Source: Firmicutes bacterium CAG:124 (GTDB lineage: Bacteria; Bacillota; Clostridia; Oscillospirales; Oscillospiraceae). From it: a stretch of DNA of 7,492 bases. Each line of letters starts with the position of its first letter. Positions within the stretch are counted from its first letter, which is position 1. The position numbers and the translations under genes are program-made. This document shows, one piece after another, positions 1 to 4,529 of the stretch. Below the pieces are notes generated by a model. The model saw only the letters and a list, made by a program, of their open reading frames with translations. It did not search any database and was not told the origin of the DNA. Location: NCBI GenBank assembly GCA_000432135.1, contig HF990540.1, positions 1 to 7,492 of the forward strand, in the 5' to 3' direction.

Positions 1-30
1 GCGGTTTCTCGCTCAGCAGCGAACTCATTT

Positions 31-59
31 AGTTTAGCACATCTTCATCCGTTTGTCAA
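31..59 (-). promoter_or_regulatory. Proximal strong sigma-A promoter (P2), rrn-like, pointing off the left edge
   Basis: On the minus strand a perfect -35 TTGACA (59 to 54) is followed by exactly 17 bases and a -10 TAAACT (36 to 31), with TGC directly in front of the -10 as an extended -10. The stretch just upstream (about 60-90) is rich in A-tracts on the minus strand, like an UP element. Transcription would start near position 24 and leave the window. The promoter elements are seen directly; that the transcript is an rRNA or tRNA operon is inferred from promoter strength, UP-like sequence and tandem arrangement. Confidence 0.75.
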
Positions 60-133
60 GAACTTTTTTCGATCTTTCCAATCTTTTTTCTTGACTTCCG
101 TCCGATTTGCCGCGCCCTTCAGAACGCTTTGCT

Positions 134-162
134 ATGATACCAAAAACTGATGCAAAAGTCAA
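134..162 (-). promoter_or_regulatory. Distal sigma-A promoter (P1), tandem to P2
   Basis: On the minus strand a -35 TTGACT (162 to 157), a spacer of exactly 17 bases and a -10 TATCAT (139 to 134) form a good sigma-A promoter, with AT-rich DNA just upstream (about 163-180). It points the same way as P2, about 100 bases further back. Two stacked strong promoters with A/T-rich upstream DNA are the usual arrangement in front of Firmicutes rRNA operons. The downstream gene is outside the window, so its identity is inferred. Confidence 0.65.
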
Positions 163-270
163 CAAAAACTTATATTAAATCCTGCACAAAAACGTGCCTT
201 GCGTTTTTGGTCGTTTTAGCCATAAGTGCCATGGAAGGCCGTCTTCTGTTTTTCTTATGCCCGGAGTACG

Positions 271-298
271 CAAAATGGACGCCCCGGAGGGCGTCCAT
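271..298 (-). terminator. Terminator of hpf
   Basis: A perfect 10-bp stem, ATGGACGCCC (275-284) and GGGCGTCCAT (289-298), closes a 4-base loop. It lies 18 bases downstream of the hpf stop codon. Read on the minus strand the stem runs into a short TTTT, so the T-tract is brief but on the right side for hpf. It also insulates hpf from the leftward promoters beyond it. A second, weaker 8-bp hairpin (CAAAAACG at 187-194 with CGTTTTTG at 202-209) follows and may be a backup. Confidence 0.75.
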
Positions 299-315
299 CT
301 GTATTTCACAGTACT

Positions 316-855
316 TTAAGCCTCGTCCTCAATCAGGCCGTAGCCGCCGTCGGTTCTCTTGTACACGACTGCAAACGCGCCGTCGTTGTCCTCGTCGCGG
401 AACGCGAAGAACGTATGCTCCAGCAGGTTCATCTGGAGGATGGCCTCCTCGCGGGTCATCGGCTTCATGTTGAACTTCTTGGTTCTCACAAGCTCGAAGG
501 TGCCCTCTTCGGGTTCCTCGGGTGCAAACGAGGTTTCGTCCGGAGTGCGGACAAACGCGTCCTGACGCAGGCGCCGGGCCAGACGGGTCTTATTCTTGCG
601 GATCTGGCGTTCGATGGTCGCCACGGCCGCGTCGATCGACGCGAACATATCGGACGTGCTCTCACTGGCGCGGAAGTAGGTGTTCGCTGCGTGAACCGTA
701 ATTTCGACGTTGTTGCGGTTCTTCTCAACGCTGAAGGTGACAAGAGCGTCGGCGTCGGTGCCGAAGAAACGTTCCAGCTTCATGACTTTCTTTTCTGCGT
801 ACTTGTGAACGTTCTCAGGCAGGGTTACCTTCTTTTCGGTGTACTGAAATCTCAT
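316..855 (-). CDS. hpf: Ribosome hibernation promoting factor, long form (HPF/RaiA/YvyD family)
   Basis: A 179-residue protein matching long HPF, which binds the 30S subunit in the decoding region and pairs 70S ribosomes into inactive 100S dimers in stationary phase. Residues 1 to about 100 form the S30AE domain (starts MRFQYTEKKV, with the lysine-rich segment near residues 22-31). A charged linker rich in Glu and Pro follows at about 107-120. Residues about 123-179 are the C-terminal dimerisation domain, with the conserved run VRTKKFNMKPMTREEAILQM and the ending GYGLIEDE. The start at 855 is chosen because AAAGGAG lies at the right distance upstream; a longer frame to 939 would overlap the promoter. 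It is a single gene with its own sigma-A promoter and terminator. Length and domain order are normal for Firmicutes, so the identification is firm; the ribosomal role is family knowledge. Confidence 0.96.
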   Translation of the reverse strand: MRFQYTEKKVTLPENVHKYAEKKVMKLERFFGTDADALVTFSVEKNRNNVEITVHAANTYFRASESTSDMFASIDAAVATIERQIRKNKTRLARRLRQDAFVRTPDETSFAPEEPEEGTFELVRTKKFNMKPMTREEAILQMNLLEHTFFAFRDEDNDGAFAVVYKRTDGGYGLIEDEA

Positions 856-887
856 AGTTACCGCTCCTTTCGTGATGCCATACTTCC

Positions 888-903
888 CAGGGATCTCTCC
901 CTG
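888..903 (-). promoter_or_regulatory. 5'-end hairpin in the hpf leader
   Basis: CAGGGA and TCCCTG form a perfect 6-bp stem around a 4-base loop. It would sit within the first one or two bases of the predicted hpf transcript. A 5'-terminal stem of this kind can protect mRNA against 5'-end-dependent decay; that role is inference. It does not cover the ribosome binding site. Confidence 0.4.
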
Positions 904-910
904 TGACCAT

Positions 911-939
911 AGTATACCACAGATTCCGTCAAATTGCAA
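911..939 (-). promoter_or_regulatory. Promoter of hpf
   Basis: On the minus strand TTGCAA (939 to 934), a spacer of 17 bases and TATACT (916 to 911) give a plausible sigma-A promoter; the -35 matches 4 of 6 consensus bases. The start point would be near 904, giving a leader of about 50 bases. No clear sigma-H or sigma-B box is seen, although hpf is under stress or sporulation sigma factors in Bacillus. Confidence 0.6.
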
Positions 940-978
940 GTTTGACGCGGGTCGGACGCAGTAAACATTGTGTGAACA

Positions 979-1012
979 GACAGGAGCGGCCGCAGATGTG
1001 GCCGCTCCTGTC
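979..1012 (-). terminator. Hairpin at the end of the DUF4364-xre operon
   Basis: A perfect 13-bp GC-rich stem (GACAGGAGCGGCC at 979-991 with GGCCGCTCCTGTC at 1000-1012) and an 8-base loop begin one base after the xre stop codon. On the minus strand it is followed by TGTTCACACA, which is a poor T-tract. It is probably the operon terminator or a 3'-end stabilising stem rather than a textbook intrinsic terminator. Confidence 0.6.
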
Positions 1013-1013
1013 G

Positions 1014-1235
1014 TTATTGTCCGGAAAATGCATCGATCAGTTCCTGCATACTCAGGCCGAAGTAGCGTGCAAGCGTCATGAGGTTCCGGGTGCTGACGGC
1101 CGTTTCACGGCCGGTCATGATCTTGCGGAGGATCCCGGCGTCGATGCCGGTCTGCCGGGACAGCTCCGCCGCCGTCAGCTTCCGCTCGTCCATCCACGCG
1201 CTGAGCACCTCCGGCGCAGCCTTAAAGCTCCGCAT
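1014..1235 (-). CDS. Small XRE/Cro-type helix-turn-helix DNA-binding protein
   Basis: A 73-residue protein consisting of almost nothing but one Cro/C1-type HTH domain (about residues 8-70). The recognition core is the run TAAELSRQTGIDAGILRKIM (residues 21-40), followed by the helices around NLMTLARYFGLSMQELIDAF. The start at 1235 is chosen because AAAAGGAG lies 8 bases upstream; longer upstream frames lie inside the neighbouring gene. The start overlaps the last 14 bases of the DUF4364 gene, so the two are probably translationally coupled and share one promoter near 1810. It most likely acts as a local repressor, possibly of its own operon, but no operator repeat could be recognised. The DNA-binding role is firm from the family; the target is unknown. 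Confidence 0.9.
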   Translation of the reverse strand: MRSFKAAPEVLSAWMDERKLTAAELSRQTGIDAGILRKIMTGRETAVSTRNLMTLARYFGLSMQELIDAFSGQ

Positions 1236-1770
1236 GGCCGCTCTCCTTTTCGTCGAGCAGCTGGCACAGGAGCTGCTGATAGACCGCGTCCGCCTGTTTT
1301 TCATACGCGCGCACAAGCGTGCGGGCCTGCGAAAGCGTCGGCGCGGCAAGCTCCAGCTTCATGAGAACGCCCGCATCGTCGCGCAGGCACAGCTGCGCGA
1401 GATAGTCGCCCGTTTCCTCCTGCTCGATCTTCGTCTCGATCAGTCCCTTGCGCTGGATGCGGGTATTATAGCGCTGCACCGCCATCAGCGCGCGCTGCAT
1501 GACCGGGTAGGCAATGGCGTCGCAGGTGATCTCCTCGTGCTCACGGCCCTTGTCGGTGATGACGTAGGTATCGTCCGGCAGCTGCTGCAGATGGCCGCTC
1601 TGTACCATCTGGGGGACGGCAACGCTGACGTCGAAGTAGCTGAGCTTATCGTCCTGATAGCACAGCTCGTAGATCGTCTGCAGCGTCACCGGATAGGAGA
1701 GCTTGGCCATGACGAACAAAATGAGGACCTTGACGTCGAGCATATCCTGAATAAAACCGTGCTGTTCCAT
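1222..1770 (-). CDS. DUF4364 family protein, winged-helix-like
   Basis: A 182-residue protein of the DUF4364 family, found mainly in Clostridia and without an assigned function. The opening (FIQDMLDVKVLILFVMAKL) and the motif YFDVSVAVPQMVQSGHLQQ are typical. Residues about 10-90 look like a winged helix: two helices, a recognition-like helix at about 48-66, then a beta-wing ending in TYVITDKGRE. The C-terminal half holds a mixed segment (about 120-150) and a closing helix. A DNA-binding regulator is thus a reasonable inference, not shown. The start at 1770 is chosen because GAGGTG lies upstream at suitable spacing; an alternative ATG at 1794 (MFTNEV) lacks a clear site. It is transcribed from the promoter at 1810-1838 and its 3' end overlaps the XRE gene by 14 bases, pointing to a two-gene regulatory operon. 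Confidence 0.9.
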   Translation of the reverse strand: MEQHGFIQDMLDVKVLILFVMAKLSYPVTLQTIYELCYQDDKLSYFDVSVAVPQMVQSGHLQQLPDDTYVITDKGREHEEITCDAIAYPVMQRALMAVQRYNTRIQRKGLIETKIEQEETGDYLAQLCLRDDAGVLMKLELAAPTLSQARTLVRAYEKQADAVYQQLLCQLLDEKESGHAEL

Positions 1771-1809
1771 GCTTGTCACCTCGTTGGTAAACATTTCTGC
1801 GATGCATCC

Positions 1810-1838
1810 AGTATAGCAAAAAAGTCCTGAAAACACAA
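1810..1838 (-). promoter_or_regulatory. Promoter of the DUF4364-xre operon
   Basis: On the minus strand TTGTGT (1838 to 1833), a 17-base spacer and TATACT (1815 to 1810) with a TGC extended -10 form a good sigma-A promoter. The start would be near 1803, leaving a leader of about 30 bases before the ATG at 1770. The cluster is back to back with the CAP gene start on the other strand. Confidence 0.65.
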
Positions 1839-1880
1839 GCCCTTCGCGCGCTTTTCCAACCGCGAGGAAGGATTTACCGC

Positions 1881-1909
1881 TTGTTTTCCTGCGAAAATGG
1901 GCGTAAAAC
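1881..1909 (+). promoter_or_regulatory. Possible weak promoter of the CAP-domain gene
   Basis: TTGTTT (1881-1886), 17 bases and TAAAAC (1904-1909) is the best sigma-A-like pair in front of the gene. The match is modest, and it would leave a leader of only about 15 bases that just includes the AAGGAGG site at about 1917-1923. No better alternative was seen. Confidence 0.3.
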
Positions 1910-1930
1910 GAAGAAGAAGGAGGTATTACC

Positions 1931-2578
1931 ATGAAAAGAAAAATCCCCGCATTACTCCTTGCGCTGCTCCTTGTTTTTTCAGCAGCGCTCCCCGCAGGCG
2001 CGGCGGGTTACCGCTGCGCGGTCCGGTCGTGGCCGCCCGACTGCTGGAAACAGTTCTTCTGTGACCGCTTCGGCATCGGCTGCGGCAATCAGACGCCCGG
2101 CGCTCCGTCGGAGCCGGAGCAGCCGTCCGAGCCGGAGCAGCCCTCCGAGCCGGAGGAGCCGTCTGAACCGGAACAGCCCTCTGAGCCGTCCGGCGGTGCA
2201 TCCGTATCCAGCTATGAGCAGCAGGTCGCTGCGCTCGTCAATGCAGAGCGCGCAAAATACGGCCTCGCGGCCCTGACGCTGGACGAGACGCTCTGCGGCT
2301 ATGCCCTCGTCAAATCGCAGGATATGCACGATCAGGGCTACTTCTCCCACACCAGCCCGACCTATGGCTCCCCGTTTGACATGATGCGCTCGTTCGGCGT
2401 GTCGTACCGCTCGGCGGGTGAAAACATCGCCATGGGCTATTCGACGCCGGAAGCCGTTGTGGCCGCCTGGATGAACTCCGAGGGCCACCGCGCGAACATC
2501 CTGTCCGCGAACTATACAACGCTCGGTGTCGGCTACGTCGAAGACGGCGGGTACTGGACCCAGTGGTTCATTGGCTGA
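1931..2578 (+). CDS. Secreted CAP-domain (SCP/PR-1-like, YkwD-type) protein
   Basis: A 215-residue exported protein. Residues 1-25 are a classic signal peptide: MKRK, a leucine-rich core and an AGA-type cleavage site near 23-25. Residues 26-59 contain four cysteines (29, 38, 44, 51) and tryptophans. Residues 60-86 are a linker of the hexapeptide SEPEQP repeated four times plus a partial copy. Residues about 93-215 are the CAP domain with its usual motifs: LVNAERAKYGL, YFSHTSP (His140), AGENIAMG (Glu164), WMNSEGHRANIL (His186) and the final GYWTQWF. His140, Glu164 and His186 are the conserved pocket residues. The start is supported by GAAGGAGG seven bases upstream. CAP proteins of this type occur in bacterial envelopes and on spores; no enzymatic activity is established for most, so the role here is open. 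It is a single gene closed by a strong terminator. Confidence 0.94.
   Translation: MKRKIPALLLALLLVFSAALPAGAAGYRCAVRSWPPDCWKQFFCDRFGIGCGNQTPGAPSEPEQPSEPEQPSEPEEPSEPEQPSEPSGGASVSSYEQQVAALVNAERAKYGLAALTLDETLCGYALVKSQDMHDQGYFSHTSPTYGSPFDMMRSFGVSYRSAGENIAMGYSTPEAVVAAWMNSEGHRANILSANYTTLGVGYVEDGGYWTQWFIG
2108..2191 (+). repeat. 18-bp in-frame tandem repeats encoding SEPEQP
   Basis: Four full 18-bp units (2108-2179) and a partial fifth (2180-2191) encode SEPEQP, SEPEQP, SEPEEP, SEPEQP and SEPS in the CAP protein. Units differ at third positions and by one Gln/Glu change. They form an acidic, proline-rich spacer between the cysteine segment and the CAP domain, as in many wall-spanning linkers. The unit length is a multiple of three, so copy-number change would alter linker length without breaking the frame. 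Confidence 0.9.
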
Positions 2579-2623
2579 CCAGACATCCTTATTATAGATA
2601 GAAAAAGCCGTGTCCATACGCTT

Positions 2624-2653
2624 GCCCCTGCCGCGAAGGCAGGGGCCTTTTTT
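2624..2653 (+). terminator. Strong intrinsic terminator after the CAP-domain gene
   Basis: A perfect 9-bp GC-rich stem (GCCCCTGCC at 2624-2632, GGCAGGGGC at 2638-2646) with a 5-base loop is followed by six T residues at 2648-2653. It separates the CAP gene from the dipicolinate operon, so the latter needs its own promoter in the 33 bases before dpaA. Confidence 0.92.
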
Positions 2654-2663
2654 CTGCGTGCTG

Positions 2664-2672
2664 CATAGGATA
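2664..2672 (+). promoter_or_regulatory. Sigma-K-like -10 element in front of dpaA
   Basis: CATAGGATA fits the sigma-K -10 consensus CATANNNTA exactly and lies in the only short gap between the CAP terminator and dpaA. The weak -35 AC expected about 16 bases upstream is not evident, because that position falls in the terminator T-tract. Dipicolinate synthase genes are under sigma-K in the mother cell in Bacillus (established), which makes this match meaningful; function here is inferred. Initiation would be close to 2679, giving a very short leader. Confidence 0.5.
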
Positions 2673-2686
2673 TCAGGAAAGAAGGG

Positions 2687-3505
2687 ATGCATTTGAAGCG
2701 ATCATTTGCCGTCATTGGCGGCGATCTGCGGCAGCGGTGTCTGCTGCGGCAGCTGCGCGGGCTGGGCTTCCCGGCTTCCGCGTACCGCGTGCCGGATGCG
2801 GAGGACAGCGCGCCGGACTTATCCGGCTGCTTACGGGGTGCGAACGTTCTGATTTTGCCCATGCCTGCCGGAGGCGGTGTGCCGCTGGCGGACATTCTGG
2901 ACGCGGCGGAGCCGGGCGCGCTCATCTGCGGCGGGATGCTTGACCCGGCGGAGGCGCTCCTGCAGGCGCGCGGGATCGCATTTTATGACTATGCGAAGGA
3001 CGAGGCGCTGCTGCTGCAAAACGCGGAGCTGACCGCCGAAGCAGCGCTTGCGCTGCTGCTGGAACGGCTTCCCGGCCCGCTCGCCGGAAGCCGGATCCTG
3101 CTCTGCGGCTTTGGGCGCATCGGAAAGCTGCTGGCGCGCAAGCTGAAAGCGCTTGGCGCGGACGTGACCGTCTCGGCGCGGAAGGCGCAGGCTCTGGATC
3201 TTGCGCGCATTCTCGGCTATCGCCGCGTCACGGCCGGAAGCTGGGCAGACGCGCCCGCGCAGTACGACGGGATCGTCAACACCGTTCCCGCACCGATCAT
3301 CGGCCCGGCGCAGCTGCCATGCATCCGCCGGGACTGCGTGCTGCTGGAGCTTGCCAGCCTGCCCGGCGGGTTCTGCGCCGAGGCGCAGGCGCTTCCGGGG
3401 TATTGCGCCGCGCGTGGTCTTCCGGGCAAATACGCGCCGGAGGCTGCCGCCGCCATCATCCGAAGCGCCATATTCCGTAACCTGAATTTGGAGGAAGCAA
3501 CATGA
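2687..3505 (+). CDS. dpaA: Dipicolinate synthase subunit A (SpoVFA)
   Basis: A 272-residue protein corresponding to SpoVFA, which with subunit B makes dipicolinic acid from a lysine-pathway intermediate (dihydrodipicolinate or its hydrated form) in the mother cell late in sporulation; the product fills the spore core as a calcium chelate. The N-terminal domain starts FAVIGGDLRQ (residues 7-16) and contains the family motif around ALICGGML and FYDYAKDEALLLQNA (99-113). The second half is an NAD(P)-binding Rossmann domain with GFGRIG at 141-146, ALGADVTVSARK at 155-166 and VNTVPAPII at 198-206; the end carries LPGKYAPEAAA. It is slightly shorter than the Bacillus protein. Two starts are possible: ATG at 2687, served by AGGA eight bases upstream, or TTG at 2693, served by AAGAAGGG at ideal spacing. 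It overlaps dpaB by ATGA, a sign of coupled translation. Confidence 0.95.
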   Translation: MHLKRSFAVIGGDLRQRCLLRQLRGLGFPASAYRVPDAEDSAPDLSGCLRGANVLILPMPAGGGVPLADILDAAEPGALICGGMLDPAEALLQARGIAFYDYAKDEALLLQNAELTAEAALALLLERLPGPLAGSRILLCGFGRIGKLLARKLKALGADVTVSARKAQALDLARILGYRRVTAGSWADAPAQYDGIVNTVPAPIIGPAQLPCIRRDCVLLELASLPGGFCAEAQALPGYCAARGLPGKYAPEAAAAIIRSAIFRNLNLEEAT

Positions 3506-4089
3506 AAAAACGCACGCTCGGGCTTGCCATGTGCGGCTCATTCTGCACGTTTTCCCGCGTTCTGGACGCGTTTGAGACGCTGGACCAGGAGCTTTATGAG
3601 CTGGTACCCATCATGTCGCAGGCCAGCTTTGAAACCGACAGCCGCTTCGGGCCTGCGGCGCAGTTCCGGGAGCGGCTGGAAACGCTGTGCGGACGCGAGA
3701 TCGTCCATACAATAAAAGAGGCAGAGCCGTTCGGCCCGAAAAAGCTTCTGGACGCGCTCGTCATCATGCCGTGCACCGGCAACACGCTTGCAAAGCTGGC
3801 CGCAGGCATCGCCGACGGTCCGGTCACGCTGGCGGCAAAGGCACATTTGCGGAACGAGCGTCCCGTGATCGTCGCCGTGTCGACCAACGACGCTCTGGCC
3901 GGAAACGCGGCAAATCTCGGCACGCTTTTGAACCGACGCGGATATTTTTTTGTCCCCTTCGGACAGGACAGCGCGTTCAAAAAGCCGCGCTCCCTCGTCG
4001 CGGATTTCACAAGGCTGCCGCAGACCGTCGAATCCGCGCTGCGCGGCGAACAGGTTCAGCCGATACTGTACGGGACGCCTGTTGGATAG
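3502..4089 (+). CDS. dpaB: Dipicolinate synthase subunit B (SpoVFB), flavoprotein family
   Basis: A 195-residue protein close in length to Bacillus SpoVFB and belonging to the flavoprotein (decarboxylase-like) fold. Visible signatures are the N-terminal CGSFCTF (11-17) in the phosphate-binding position, IMPCTGNTLAKLA (88-100), AKAHLRNERPVIVAVSTNDAL (112-132) and FVPFGQDS (150-157). With DpaA it forms the dipicolinate synthase that supplies the spore core with dipicolinic acid. The start at 3502 has GGAGG at good spacing and overlaps the dpaA stop as ATGA, so both are one transcript. In Bacillus the operon continues with aspartate-pathway genes; here it ends after dpaB and meets a convergent regulator remnant 20 bases later, with no convincing terminator between. 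Both subunits look intact. Confidence 0.95.
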   Translation: MKKRTLGLAMCGSFCTFSRVLDAFETLDQELYELVPIMSQASFETDSRFGPAAQFRERLETLCGREIVHTIKEAEPFGPKKLLDALVIMPCTGNTLAKLAAGIADGPVTLAAKAHLRNERPVIVAVSTNDALAGNAANLGTLLNRRGYFFVPFGQDSAFKKPRSLVADFTRLPQTVESALRGEQVQPILYGTPVG

Positions 4090-4109
4090 GTAGTTGCAGG
4101 CCGCTGCGG

Positions 4110-4295
4110 TCAGTTCAGCCGGCTGCGGTATTCGTTGGCGCTGAGGCCGGTGAGCTTTTTGAAGGTGCGGGAAAAATGACCGCTGTCGGAATAGCCGACG
4201 AGGTCGACGATATCGCCGATCTTGAGGTTGGGGTCTGCCAGCAGCTCCTTGGCCTTTTCGATGCGGACGGAATTGAGCAGGTCGTAATAGCTCTT
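4110..4295 (-). pseudogene. 3' remnant of an AraC-family regulator (5' truncated)
   Basis: The minus strand encodes about 61 residues that are unmistakably the last part of an AraC/XylS DNA-binding domain. The segment reads NSVRIEKAKELL, then the second helix-turn-helix around KIGDIVDLVGYSDSGHFSRTF and the ending KKLTGLSANEYRSRLN followed by a stop at 4110-4112. The similarity stops abruptly at about 4290: an in-frame TAA lies at 4296-4298, no start codon or ribosome site is present, and the first helix-turn-helix and sensor domain are missing. The DNA beyond the break is AT-richer and non-coding. The lesion is therefore a deletion or an insertion with later decay, not a frameshift. It could have been an AraC regulator or the output domain of a YesN-type response regulator; the remnant cannot distinguish these. 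Confidence 0.85.
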
Positions 4296-4298
4296 TTA

Positions 4299-4516
4299 TT
4301 TTACTGCATTTTCCGTATCCGGGTAAGGGGTAGCATAAACTTTCCCAACCGGCAATGTTGTCAGTTCAAGGCTGTCAATCTTATGCAAAATTCGTTAAAA
4401 TTCAAACTTACCCGGCAGGATGCACCGAATCATCGAAAATTCTCGGCGGATTCGTATGCACTTGCCTGCTTGATTGTAGGGGCCGATGCCCACATCAGCC
4501 CACTCCCGGCGTTCTG
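4299..4516. other. Non-coding, AT-richer scar region with inverted repeats
   Basis: No gene could be supported on either strand here; the open frames lack ribosome sites and protein-like composition. The DNA is visibly richer in A and T than its flanks. It holds nested inverted repeats at 4305-4424 and a hairpin repeat at 4468-4529. It begins exactly where the AraC-family homology ends and stops where spoIID ends, which suggests the debris of an insertion or deletion. Confidence 0.6.
4305..4424. repeat. Nested inverted repeats, possible MITE or element remnant
   Basis: Three inverted pairs are nested about one centre: TGCAT (4305-4309) with ATGCA (4420-4424), CCGGGTAAG (4319-4327) with CTTACCCGG (4407-4415), and GCATAA (4333-4338) with TTATGC (4381-4386). 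The 9-bp pair is perfect. Spacings on the two sides differ, so the structure is irregular or decayed. No transposase is present. Confidence 0.4.
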
Positions 4517-4529
4517 TCAAAAATCAAGC
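4468..4529. repeat. Hairpin repeat flanked by 8-bp inverted ends
   Basis: GGGCCGATG (4480-4488) and CATCAGCCC (4493-4501) form a 9-bp stem with one mismatch and a 4-base loop. Around it lies a perfect 8-bp inverted pair, GCTTGATT (4468-4475) and AATCAAGC (4522-4529). The right arm overlaps the last codons of spoIID. The core resembles the short GGGGC...GCCCC hairpins dispersed between genes in GC-rich gut Clostridia; that resemblance is from memory. It may also act as the 3' end structure of spoIID, but there is no T-tract. Confidence 0.4.

Noticed and set aside
130..138. TGCTATGAT as an extended -10 promoter on the plus strand
   Set aside because: No -35 lies at proper spacing and no plus-strand gene follows. 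The same bases are better explained as the minus-strand P1 -10.
226..906. Plus-strand open frame (226 codons) opposite hpf
   Set aside because: It is a shadow of the conserved hpf gene, and crosses its terminator and leader.
1078..1830. Plus-strand open frame (250 codons) opposite DUF4364-xre
   Set aside because: It overlaps two recognisable genes and their promoter, and shows no domain or ribosome binding site.
2108..2191. Short tandem repeats as a CRISPR array
   Set aside because: Units are contiguous 18-mers without spacers, lie in frame and encode a proline-glutamate linker.
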